From Enterobacter asburiae (lineage in GTDB: Bacteria > Pseudomonadota > Gammaproteobacteria > Enterobacterales > Enterobacteriaceae), in NCBI GenBank assembly GCA_011754535.1, contig JAAQVN010000001.1, positions 1,550,001-1,614,000 on the forward strand: a stretch of 64,000 nucleotides of DNA, given 5' to 3'. Under the pieces are notes generated by a model. That model was not told where the DNA came from. It saw only the letters and a list, made by a program, of their open reading frames with translations, and did no database searches. Below are positions 1 to 7,881 of the stretch, piece by piece (within the stretch, counting starts at the first letter, position 1; each line of letters begins with the position of its first letter). A program made the translations under genes and the position numbers.

Positions 1-873
1 AGGCTGGCCCTGTTTATGGTGTTCTCCGCCGCAGTACTGTCAACGTTTCTGACCAACGACGTGGCGCTGTTTATCATCGTGCCCCTCACGCTCACGCTGC
101 GTAAGCTGTGCGAGATCCCGGTCAGCCGCTTGATCATCTTTGAAGCGCTCGCCGTTAACGCGGGTTCTCTGTTGACCCCTATCGGCAACCCGCAAAATAT
201 CCTCCTCTGGGGACGTTCCGGTCTGTCGTTCGCTGCTTTTACCTGGCAGATGGCGCCTCTCGCGCTGGTGATGATGCTGTCGCTGTTGGCAGTGTGCTGG
301 TTCGCGTTTCCGGATAAAAAGCTGCAATACCATAGCGGGACCACGGGCCCGCAGTGGCAGCCGCGGCTGGTCTGGAGCTGCCTCGGGCTGTATATCGTCT
401 TTCTGTTCGCCCTGGAGCTGAAGTACGAGCTGGCGGGCGTCCTGCTCGTCGCTGCGGGCTTTGTCGTACTGGCACGGCGCGTGCTGGTGAGCGTGGACTG
501 GACGCTGCTGCTGGTCTTTATGGCGATGTTTATTGATGTGCATCTTCTTATCCAGCTTCCGGTACTGCAAAACGTTCTGCACAGCGTCAGCGGCTTGTCG
601 CAGCCGGGGCTGTGGCTGACGGCGATTGGCCTGTCGCAGTTTATCAGCAACGTGCCTGCCACCATTCTGCTGCTCAACTACGTTCCGCCGGACACGCTGC
701 TGGCCTGGGCGGTTAACATTGGCGGGTTTGGGCTGCTGCCCGGCTCCCTGGCAAACCTGATCGCCCTGCGCATGGCCAACGACCGCCGCATCTGGTGGCG
801 CTTCCATCTCTGGTCGATTCCGATGCTGCTCTGGGCTGCGGCGATCGGTTTCGGACTATTCCTTCTCATATAG
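1..873 (+). CDS. ybiR: YbiR family inner-membrane transporter, 5' end missing
   Basis: The reading frame is open from base 1 (in frame before the first visible Met codon at 16), so the N-terminus lies outside the window; about 290 residues are visible against about 370 in E. coli YbiR. The protein is almost entirely hydrophobic, with some eight or nine membrane segments. The stretch TNDVALFIIVPL followed by GSLLTPIGNPQN, and the later SQFISNVPATILLLNY, are the paired Asn/Thr/Pro-rich hairpin motifs of the ArsB/NhaD (ion transporter) superfamily. YbiR is a conserved membrane protein without an assigned substrate, so anion or cation transport is inference from family. It is followed by 101 bases leading to the efflux operon; in E. 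coli the next gene is ybiS, here displaced about 9 kb by inserted operons. Confidence 0.85.
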   Translation, partial: RLALFMVFSAAVLSTFLTNDVALFIIVPLTLTLRKLCEIPVSRLIIFEALAVNAGSLLTPIGNPQNILLWGRSGLSFAAFTWQMAPLALVMMLSLLAVCWFAFPDKKLQYHSGTTGPQWQPRLVWSCLGLYIVFLFALELKYELAGVLLVAAGFVVLARRVLVSVDWTLLLVFMAMFIDVHLLIQLPVLQNVLHSVSGLSQPGLWLTAIGLSQFISNVPATILLLNYVPPDTLLAWAVNIGGFGLLPGSLANLIALRMANDRRIWWRFHLWSIPMLLWAAAIGFGLFLLI

Positions 874-925
874 TGCGCAATTTGTCAGTTTTTCCTGGCA
901 AACGTATAGCAACGTCCTAGCTTTA

Positions 926-953
926 GTGAACGGCATAGTGTGATGCCGCTCAC
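926..953. promoter_or_regulatory. 11-bp-arm inverted repeat upstream of efflux operon
   Basis: GTGAACGGCAT and ATGCCGCTCAC form an inverted repeat with one mismatch, 6-base spacer, 22 bases before the start codon of the membrane fusion gene. There is no following T-run, so it looks more like a repressor operator (TetR or MarR size) than a terminator of ybiR. No regulator gene adjoins it. Confidence 0.4.
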
Positions 954-974
954 TGACAGGACCGTTGCTGAACT

Positions 975-2069
975 ATGGCTGAAGATCAAAACCCGCCTGC
1001 TGACGAGCAGGACAAAAACAATAATGAGCGTAAGCGCCCGGGCAAGAAACCGTTAATTATCCTCGGCATTGTCGTGGTGGTAATGGTCGTTGTGGCGCTG
1101 GTCTGGTGGTTTTTAACCCGTAACGAAGAGACGACCGACGACGCCTTTACCGACGGCGACGTGGTGACGATTGCCCCCAAGACGGCGGGCTACGTTACCG
1201 AGCTGCGCGTGCGCGATAACCAGCGTGTGAAAAAGGGCGACCTGCTGGTAGTCATCGATCCGCGTGATACTACCGCGCAGCGCGATCAGGCTCAGGCGCA
1301 GCTTGGGCTGGCTATCGCGCAGCTCCATCAGGCCCAGGCGCAGCTGGCGCTCTCAAAAGTGCAGTATCCCGCCCAGCGTGATGAAGCTAAAGCGCAGGTG
1401 CTGAAAGCGCAGGCCGATCTGGCGAACGCGCAGGCAGAGTACCGTCGCCAGCGCGGCGTCGACCCGCGCGCGACCACCCAGCAAAGTATTGATTCCGCGA
1501 ATGCTCAGCTACGCAGCGCCCAGGCCGGTCTGGCCAGCGCCCAGGCGCAGCTGGAAGTGGCGGAGCAGGTTCAGCTGCAAATTCGACAGCAGGAGACCAA
1601 CGTCGAAGCCCGCGAGCGTCAGGTCGATCAGGCCAAAGCGCAGCTGGAAACCGCCAACCTGAACCTCTCTTACACCGAAGTCCGCGCTCCGTTCGACGGC
1701 TTTGTCACCAAACGCAACGTGCAGCCCGGCACGCTGGTGCAGGCGGGCACCGCGCTGTTCTCGCTGGTTTCCCCGAACGTGTGGGTGGTGGCGAACTTTA
1801 AAGAGTCCCAGCTTGAGCGCATGAAGCCCGGCGATAAGGTCAGCGTCTCCGTGGATGCCTGGCCGGATATGGAACTTGAGGGCCATATCGACAGCATCCA
1901 GCAGGGCAGCGGTTCGCGCTTCTCCGCCTTCCCGTCGGAAAACGCCACCGGTAACTTTGTGAAGATTGTTCAGCGCGTGCCGGTAAAAATCGTCATTGAT
2001 AAAGGTCTTGATCCAAGCAAGCCGCTGCCGCTGGGGCTGTCGGTTGAACCGAAGGTTACCGTGGAATGA
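975..2069 (+). CDS. HlyD/EmrA-type membrane fusion protein of efflux pump
   Basis: A 364-residue periplasmic adaptor that should bridge the inner-membrane permease and the outer-membrane factor encoded next. Seen: a charged cytoplasmic head (1-25), a single membrane anchor at about 26-47, a biotinyl-lipoyl half (GYVTELRVRDNQRVKKGDLL) at about 75-95, a long Gln/Ala-rich coiled-coil hairpin at about 98-225 and the returning lipoyl half (YTEVRAPFDGFVTKRNVQPG) at about 230-255, then a beta-barrel domain. This order is that of EmrA. The stop overlaps the next start (ATGA at 2066-2069), showing translational coupling. The Shine-Dalgarno match before 975 is poor. Substrates cannot be told from sequence; EmrA relatives handle hydrophobic drugs, acids and uncouplers. 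It is not the E. coli emrA locus. Confidence 0.88.
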   Translation: MAEDQNPPADEQDKNNNERKRPGKKPLIILGIVVVVMVVVALVWWFLTRNEETTDDAFTDGDVVTIAPKTAGYVTELRVRDNQRVKKGDLLVVIDPRDTTAQRDQAQAQLGLAIAQLHQAQAQLALSKVQYPAQRDEAKAQVLKAQADLANAQAEYRRQRGVDPRATTQQSIDSANAQLRSAQAGLASAQAQLEVAEQVQLQIRQQETNVEARERQVDQAKAQLETANLNLSYTEVRAPFDGFVTKRNVQPGTLVQAGTALFSLVSPNVWVVANFKESQLERMKPGDKVSVSVDAWPDMELEGHIDSIQQGSGSRFSAFPSENATGNFVKIVQRVPVKIVIDKGLDPSKPLPLGLSVEPKVTVE

Positions 2070-3637
2070 CGGATCACAGCCACGATAACTGGAAGCCCGC
2101 CAGCAATCCGTGGGCGGTGGCGATTGTCGTCACCCTGGCGGTGTTTATGGAAATTCTGGACACCACCATCGTCAACGTCGCGCTGCCGCACGTTGCGGGG
2201 TCGCTCTCGGCCAGCTATGACGAATCCACCTGGGTGCTGACCAGCTACCTGGTGGCGAACGGCATCGTGCTGCCCATCTCGGCGTTCCTGAGCCGGCTGT
2301 TTGGCCGCAAGCAGTTCTTCCTGATCTGCATCGTGATGTTTACCATCTGCTCGTTCCTGTGCGGCATTGCCACCGAGCTGTGGCAAATTATCCTGTTCCG
2401 CGTGATGCAGGGCTTCTTTGGCGGCGGGCTACAGCCCACCCAGCAGTCGGTGCTGCTCGACTACTTCAAGCCGGAGGACAGGGGCAAAGCGTTCGGGCTT
2501 TCCTCGATCGCGATTATCGTTGCGCCGGTGCTCGGCCCGACGCTGGGGGGCTGGATCACCGACAACTACTCCTGGCGCTGGGTGTTCTTTATCAACATCC
2601 CGGTGGGGATTGTCACGGTGCTGGCGATCTACCAGCTGCTGGAAGATCCGCCGTGGGAGAGCAAATCAAAAGAGAAGCTGACAATTGACTGGACAGGGAT
2701 CGGCCTGATCGCCCTTGGTCTCGGTTGTTTGCAGGTGATGCTCGACCGGGGCGAGGATGACGACTGGTTCTATTCGAACTTTATCCGCACCTTCGCGGTG
2801 CTGACGCTGGTCGGCATTATCGGCGCAATCTACTGGCTGATGTATGCCAAAAAGCCAGTGGTGGATCTGCACTGCATGAAGGACCGCAACTTCGCGATCT
2901 CCAGCCTGCTGATGGCGGGGATGGCGATGATCCTCTACGGCAGCTCGGTGGTGATCCCGCAGCTGGCGCAGCAGGATCTGGGCTATACCGCCACCTGGTC
3001 CGGGCTGGTGCTCTCGCCCGGGGCGGTGCTGATTGTGTTAACCATCCCGCTGGTGCTGAAGCTGATGCCGGTGGTGCAGACGCGCTGGATCATCGCCTTT
3101 GGCTTTACCTGCCTGGCGGTGTCGTTCTTCTGGTCGCGCACGCTGACGCCGGATATCGACTTCGAAACGCTGGTGCTGTTCCGCAGCGCCCAGTCGATAG
3201 GTCTGGGGTTCCTGTTTGTGCCGCTCACCACCATCGCCTTTATCTCGATACCGAGGCGGCTCAACGCCGATGCGGCGGCGCTGTTTACCATGTTCCGCAA
3301 CGTGGCGGGGTCCATAGGGATTTCGCTCTCGACGGCCGCCATCACCGAGCGCGCGCAGGCGCACAGCGCGCACCTTGCGTACCACGCCTCGCCGTTCAAC
3401 GAGCAGTTCCAGCTGGCGATACGCGAGAGCGCGCAGGCTATTCAAAACTTCACCACCCAGGTGGGTGACCCTACGGGAATAGCCACCGGGAGGATGTACC
3501 AGACGATGATCGAGCAATCGCGCTTTTTGGCCTACATCGACGTCTTCACCATCCTGAGCGCGGTGGCCTTGTTACTGATTCCGTTTTGTTTGTTGCTCTC
3601 GCCGGTTAAGAGCGAGGGGAGTGCAGGAGCACATTGA
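2066..3637 (+). CDS. DHA2-family (14-TM) MFS drug:H+ antiporter, EmrB-like
   Basis: The 523-residue permease of the tripartite pump. Hallmarks: EILDTTIVNVALP near residue 30, the DHA2 motif in the first membrane segment with its Asp; a motif-A-like loop FLSRLFGRKQFF near 75; and the antiporter motif C in APVLGPTLGGWI near 155. Length and hydrophobicity fit 14 membrane segments. The start overlaps the stop of the membrane fusion gene by four bases and its stop overlaps the outer-membrane factor gene by one, so all three are made as a unit. The proton-driven antiport mechanism is known for the family; the exported compound is unknown. EmrB/EmrY/FarB-like by general similarity. Confidence 0.9.
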   Translation: MTDHSHDNWKPASNPWAVAIVVTLAVFMEILDTTIVNVALPHVAGSLSASYDESTWVLTSYLVANGIVLPISAFLSRLFGRKQFFLICIVMFTICSFLCGIATELWQIILFRVMQGFFGGGLQPTQQSVLLDYFKPEDRGKAFGLSSIAIIVAPVLGPTLGGWITDNYSWRWVFFINIPVGIVTVLAIYQLLEDPPWESKSKEKLTIDWTGIGLIALGLGCLQVMLDRGEDDDWFYSNFIRTFAVLTLVGIIGAIYWLMYAKKPVVDLHCMKDRNFAISSLLMAGMAMILYGSSVVIPQLAQQDLGYTATWSGLVLSPGAVLIVLTIPLVLKLMPVVQTRWIIAFGFTCLAVSFFWSRTLTPDIDFETLVLFRSAQSIGLGFLFVPLTTIAFISIPRRLNADAAALFTMFRNVAGSIGISLSTAAITERAQAHSAHLAYHASPFNEQFQLAIRESAQAIQNFTTQVGDPTGIATGRMYQTMIEQSRFLAYIDVFTILSAVALLLIPFCLLLSPVKSEGSAGAH

Positions 3638-5160
3638 TGATACACAGACGTTTACACCCCCTGATGATAGTGATGCTGCTGGTGGGCTGCGCCGTCGGGC
3701 CGGACTACCAGCAGCCTGCGCCGCCCGCTGTTACGCACTGGAACGATAAGGGCGACAGCGCGGTGAAATCGCAAACCACCTCCGCCGCGACCAACCCCCG
3801 CTGGTGGAAAACCTTCGGTTCGCCGCAGCTCGACAGCCTGGTTGAGCGCGCCATCGCCGGAAACCTGACGCTGCAGCAGACGGTGCTGCGCATCGCCGGG
3901 GCGCGTGAACAGATTAACCAGGCGGGCGGGGCATTTTTCCCGTCGGTGAACGGCAATCTGCAGGCGACGCGCCAGCAGCTCGGGCTGGAAGGGGAGCTGA
4001 AATCCCACGGCGTTTACGACCAGCTGGATAATGTCGATCCTGAACTCAGAGGCGCGCTGGGGCCGCTGACGCAGCCGATTAACCTCTACCAGGGTAGCTT
4101 CGACGCCCAATGGGAAATCGACCTGTGGGGCAAGGTGCGCCGTCAGGTGGAGGCGGCGGAGGCTCAGCAGAAGGCGGCTATAGAGCAGCGTAATGACGCG
4201 CTGGTGTCGCTGGAAGCCGAAGTGGCGCGCGCGTGGCTACAGCTGCGCGGGGCGCAGAGCATTATTGCCACCCTGAATACCCAGATTAAAAGCGCCCAGC
4301 AGACGTTGGATCTGACCGAAAGCCGCCAGCGGGGCGGGCTGTCGCCGCAGATGGATGTGGAAAACGCCCGGGCGCAGCTGGGCAACCTCGAAGCGCAGTT
4401 ACCGCAGTATCAGGCGCAGGAGCGCCAGGCGATGAACGGCCTGGCGATCCTGCTCGGCAAGCCGCCGGGAGCGCTGGATGCGGAACTGCAAAGCGTGCAG
4501 CCAATGCCCGCGCTGCCGGATATCGTGCAAACGGGTATTCCGTCCACGCTGGCGCGCCGCCGTCCGGACGTGCGCGAAGCGGAGGCGAACCTTCACGCCG
4601 CGACGGCGCAAATCGGCGTCTCGGTGGCGGAGCTTTTCCCGAGCTTTACGCTCTCCGGGCAGTTTGGCCTGCGCAACAGCGAAAGCAACTGGCTGACCGA
4701 CTGGAGCAGCCACTTCTACAGCTTTGGGCCGCAGGTCTCCATTCCCATTTTCCAGGGCGGGCGGCTGGTCTCCAGCATCAAGGTGGCGCGCGCGCAGCAG
4801 GGGGCGGCGGTGCTGGACTATCGCCAGACGGTCCTGACCGCGCTCGGGGATGTCGAAAACGCGCTGGTGAGCTATCGCACCGACCAGCAGCGTGAAGCGG
4901 GTCTTGCAAAAACCATCGACGCCCTGAAAAACGCCTTTGATTTAGCGAGCGATAGCTACCGGCAGGGGATCGCCAGCTTTATCGACGTGCTGGACGCCCA
5001 GCGACAGCTGGCGCAGGCCGAGCAGCAGCGCGCTCAGGCGCAGGTGCAGAGTGCGCTCGATCTGGTGGCGCTCTACAAGGCGCTCGGCGGCGGCTGGGAG
5101 CCCTATCAGCAGGTGCAGCTCCCGGATTACAGCGTCTTTGGTGACGCCCCGCGCGGATAA
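3637..5160 (+). CDS. NodT/OprM-type outer-membrane efflux lipoprotein
   Basis: The 507-residue outer-membrane factor completing the pump. The start at 3637 (ATG overlapping the preceding TGA) is preferred to a TTG one codon upstream because AGGAGC lies ten bases before it. A lipoprotein signal ends in LVGC with Cys18 as the acylation site, followed by AVGPDYQQP, the usual start of mature NodT-family proteins. Two repeated OEP domains follow (about 60-250 and 280-480), with the typical sequences NLTLQQTVLRIAGAREQI and TLARRRPDVREAEANL. It should be a TolC-like trimeric channel anchored by lipid. Having its own outer-membrane partner distinguishes this operon from emrAB, which uses TolC. Confidence 0.9.
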   Translation: MIHRRLHPLMIVMLLVGCAVGPDYQQPAPPAVTHWNDKGDSAVKSQTTSAATNPRWWKTFGSPQLDSLVERAIAGNLTLQQTVLRIAGAREQINQAGGAFFPSVNGNLQATRQQLGLEGELKSHGVYDQLDNVDPELRGALGPLTQPINLYQGSFDAQWEIDLWGKVRRQVEAAEAQQKAAIEQRNDALVSLEAEVARAWLQLRGAQSIIATLNTQIKSAQQTLDLTESRQRGGLSPQMDVENARAQLGNLEAQLPQYQAQERQAMNGLAILLGKPPGALDAELQSVQPMPALPDIVQTGIPSTLARRRPDVREAEANLHAATAQIGVSVAELFPSFTLSGQFGLRNSESNWLTDWSSHFYSFGPQVSIPIFQGGRLVSSIKVARAQQGAAVLDYRQTVLTALGDVENALVSYRTDQQREAGLAKTIDALKNAFDLASDSYRQGIASFIDVLDAQRQLAQAEQQRAQAQVQSALDLVALYKALGGGWEPYQQVQLPDYSVFGDAPRG

Positions 5161-5262
5161 ATTCAGAGGATTGGGCAAGAAACGGACAGGAACGCCACAT
5201 TCGCGATGACTGAGGGGCGGGTATAACTATCGGGTACCCAATCGACATGCGAGGATTAACTT

Positions 5263-6303
5263 ATGCGTTATCAAAAACTGGGCAACACCGGACTGTTTGT
5301 TTCTGAACTGTGCCTCGGCACCATGACCTTCGGCGGTGAAGGCGGCATGTGGGGAAAAATTGGCCAGCTGCAGCAGAGCGAAGCCGAACAGCTGGTGGGG
5401 CGCGCGCTGGACGCGGGTATCAACTTTATCGATACCGCCGACGTCTATTCGGAAGGGCGCTCGGAGGCGATCCTCGGGCAGGCGCTGAAAAACCTCAACG
5501 TCCCGCGCGAGAATGTGGTGGTTGCCACCAAGGTGTTCGGCGAAACGGGCACCGCGGGGGTGAACTCGCGCGGCAGCTCGCGCTATCACATCATCAGCAG
5601 CGTGAAGGAGAGCCTGCGCCGCATGCAGCTGGATCATATCGATCTCTACCAGCTTCACGGCTTTGACCCCGCAACGCCGATTGAAGAGACGCTCTATGCG
5701 CTGGATAACCTGGTGCAGCACGGTCACGTGCGCTACATCGGCGTCTCGAACTGGGCGGCGTGGCAGATAGCCAAAGCGCTCGGGATTTCCGAGCGTCTGG
5801 GGCTGGCGCGTTTTGCGTCATTGCAGGCCTACTACACCATCGCCGGGCGCGATCTTGAGCGCGAGCTGGTACCGATGATGCAGAGCGAAGGCGTCGGGCT
5901 GATGGTCTGGAGCCCGCTGGCGGGTGGCCTGCTGAGCGGAAAATATGGCCGCGACGGGACGAGCGAAACCGGAGGCCGCCGTCTGGAGTTCGACTTCCCG
6001 CCGGTGAATAAAGACCGCGCCTTCGACTGCGTGGACGTGATGCGCACGATTGCCGAAAGCAAGGGCGTCTCCGTCGCGCAAATCGCCCTGGCGTGGCTGC
6101 TGCATCAGAAAGTCGTGACCAGCGTGATTATTGGTGCGAAACGTGTCGATCAGCTGGACGACAACATCGCCGCGACTGGGATCCGCTTAAGCGAAGACGA
6201 GCTTAAGCAGCTTGATGCGGTGAGCGCGCTGCCGCGCGAATACCCGGGCTGGATGCTGGAGCGCCAGGGCGAATATCGTCGTAACCAGCTCGCGCAGCAG
6301 TAA
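5263..6303 (+). CDS. Aldo/keto reductase family oxidoreductase
   Basis: A 346-residue TIM-barrel NAD(P)H oxidoreductase. The aldo/keto reductase catalytic tetrad is visible as Asp57, Tyr62 (FIDTADVYSEG), Lys90 (VVATKVF) and His132 (LYQLHGFD). The C-terminal cofactor-binding part (SVIIGAKRVDQLDDN) is present. The AKR that it most resembles by length and by the long loop after SNWAAWQIAKAL is the YajO/Tas-like group acting on aldehydes and ketones; the natural substrate is unknown. GAGGA sits eight bases before the ATG. It follows the efflux operon by 102 bases with its own terminator at its end, so it may be a separate unit. Absent from this place in E. coli. Confidence 0.85.
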   Translation: MRYQKLGNTGLFVSELCLGTMTFGGEGGMWGKIGQLQQSEAEQLVGRALDAGINFIDTADVYSEGRSEAILGQALKNLNVPRENVVVATKVFGETGTAGVNSRGSSRYHIISSVKESLRRMQLDHIDLYQLHGFDPATPIEETLYALDNLVQHGHVRYIGVSNWAAWQIAKALGISERLGLARFASLQAYYTIAGRDLERELVPMMQSEGVGLMVWSPLAGGLLSGKYGRDGTSETGGRRLEFDFPPVNKDRAFDCVDVMRTIAESKGVSVAQIALAWLLHQKVVTSVIIGAKRVDQLDDNIAATGIRLSEDELKQLDAVSALPREYPGWMLERQGEYRRNQLAQQ

Positions 6304-6313
6304 CCTTCCTTTT

Positions 6314-6347
6314 CCCCGGTGACGCTTCGCTTACCGGGGCTTTTTTT
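6314..6347 (+). terminator. Rho-independent terminator after aldo/keto reductase
   Basis: Stem CCCCGGT / ACCGGGG with a loop that itself pairs partly, followed by C and seven T. It lies 10 bases past the stop codon. Confidence 0.85.
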
Positions 6348-6404
6348 CCGCATCGCTCACAAAAAATGATCCTCCTCTTTGATCGCCATTTTATCTTCGA
6401 CTAT

Positions 6405-6438
6405 ATGACTAGTCATGAATATTTAAATGACTAGTCAT
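6405..6438. promoter_or_regulatory. Tandem 12-bp palindromes, likely GntR operators
   Basis: The perfect palindrome ATGACTAGTCAT occurs at 6405-6416 and again at 6427-6438, centres 22 bp (two helical turns) apart, immediately before the ribosome-binding site of the GH1 gene. The geometry suits cooperative binding of two dimers of the GntR/UTRA regulator encoded at the end of this operon, with repression relieved by a phosphorylated sugar. Assignment to that regulator is inference. Confidence 0.7.
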
Positions 6439-6453
6439 ATAGGGAGAGAGAGC

Positions 6454-7830
6454 ATGAACAAATCGCTGCCGGCCAATTTTTTATGGGGCAACTCGGTATC
6501 CAGCATGCAGACGGAAGGGGCCTGGAACGAGGGCGGGAAGGGCATGTCGGTGTACGACATTCGCGAAGCCGGGGAAAACATCTCCGACTGGAAAGTGGCG
6601 ACCGATTCGTACCATCGCTACCGGGAAGATTTTGACCTGATGCAGGATCTGGGCATGAACTGCTACCGCTTCCAGATCTCCTGGAGCCGCGTGTGTCCGC
6701 AGGGTGACGGCGCGTTCAACGACGAAGGCATCGCGTTTTACGACCGCTTTATTGACGATCTGATCGCCCGCGGCATCGAGCCGATGATCTGCCTGTACCA
6801 CTTCGATATGCCGCTGGCGCTGGCGCAGGAGTACAACGGCTTCAACGACCGCCGCGTGATGGACGCCTTTATCCGCTACGGCAAAAAGATGATCGACTGC
6901 TTCGGCGACCGGGTGAAGTACTGGCTGACCTTCAACGAGCAGAACATCTTCCATATGCCGGAAGCCTTCCGCATTTCCGGCTACATGAAAGGCGAGAAAA
7001 CCTTGCGCGAGCTCTACGAGTTGCAGCATCACACCATGGTGGCGCACATGGCGCTGACCGAGTATCTGCACCAGACCAAACCGGGCAAGCTAATGGGCGG
7101 CATGCTGGCGCACCAGCTGATCTACCCGGCCACCTGCAAACCGCGCGATATCTTCTGCGCCCAGCAGTACGACGAGTTCCTCAACCAGAACCTGCTGCGC
7201 GTCTTTGCCGGGCAGGGCTACAGCCCGGCGGTGATGGCGGTGGTGGAGCAGGAGGGTTTTGGTGATATCTATCGCGCCGAGGATTTAGCACTTCTCGCGC
7301 GTACCAGAAACGACTATATGGCCTTCAGCTACTACGCCAGCAAAACGCTGGACAGCGATGCGATCCCGGAAGGCACGCCGGTGAACTATTACCTCCTGCA
7401 CGGCGAGAAAAACAACCCGTACCTGAAGGCCACCGAGTGGAACTGGCAGATCGATCCGCTGGGCTTTCGCACCATCATCACCCGCTACGCCAACGACTGG
7501 CGGATGCCGGTATTCCCGATCGAGAACGGTATCGGGGTGATTGAGTCCTGGGACGGCGTGAACCCGATCGAGGACACCTACCGCATCGACTACCACCGGG
7601 CGCATATCGACGCGATGAAGGCGGCGATGTTCGAGGACGGGGCGGAGGTGATCGGTTACCTCGGCTGGGGCTTAATCGACATTCTCAGCTCCCAGGGCGA
7701 CATGCGTAAGCGCTACGGCGTGGTCTACGTCAACCGGGAAAACCACGACCTGAAAGACCTGAAACGCGTGCCGAAGAAGAGCTACGCGTGGTTAAAACAG
7801 GTTATTCATACCAACGGACGCGAGATGTAA
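6454..7830 (+). CDS. GH1 6-phospho-beta-glucosidase
   Basis: A 458-residue family 1 glycosidase that should hydrolyse intracellular phospho-beta-glucosides delivered by the PTS protein encoded next. The acid/base Glu162 is in TFNEQN and the nucleophile Glu357 in FPIENGIG. The C-terminal phosphate-binding signature of 6-phospho enzymes is present: Ser412/413, Lys419 and Tyr421 in SSQGDMRKRYG. The start at 6454 is chosen because GGGAGAGAG precedes it and the mature GH1 fold begins at LPANFLWG. First gene of an operon with PTS EIIC and a GntR regulator, behind paired palindromes. It is distinct from BglA/BglB/AscB of E. coli, but belongs to the same family. Aryl-glucosides, cellobiose or gentiobiose phosphates are all possible substrates. 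Confidence 0.9.
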   Translation: MNKSLPANFLWGNSVSSMQTEGAWNEGGKGMSVYDIREAGENISDWKVATDSYHRYREDFDLMQDLGMNCYRFQISWSRVCPQGDGAFNDEGIAFYDRFIDDLIARGIEPMICLYHFDMPLALAQEYNGFNDRRVMDAFIRYGKKMIDCFGDRVKYWLTFNEQNIFHMPEAFRISGYMKGEKTLRELYELQHHTMVAHMALTEYLHQTKPGKLMGGMLAHQLIYPATCKPRDIFCAQQYDEFLNQNLLRVFAGQGYSPAVMAVVEQEGFGDIYRAEDLALLARTRNDYMAFSYYASKTLDSDAIPEGTPVNYYLLHGEKNNPYLKATEWNWQIDPLGFRTIITRYANDWRMPVFPIENGIGVIESWDGVNPIEDTYRIDYHRAHIDAMKAAMFEDGAEVIGYLGWGLIDILSSQGDMRKRYGVVYVNRENHDLKDLKRVPKKSYAWLKQVIHTNGREM

Positions 7831-7881
7831 GCCGTACGCTGCCGGGCCGTTTTTGTGACTGATTGATGGGAACTATCCGCT

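Noticed and set aside
40..807. 255-residue open frame opposite ybiR
   Set aside because: Very rich in Gln, Arg and His, as expected from reading hydrophobic codons in reverse; not a plausible protein.
7831..7881. Terminator between GH1 and EIIC genes
   Set aside because: GCCGGGCCGTTTTTG has a short G+C run and five T but no convincing stem; the genes are probably cotranscribed.
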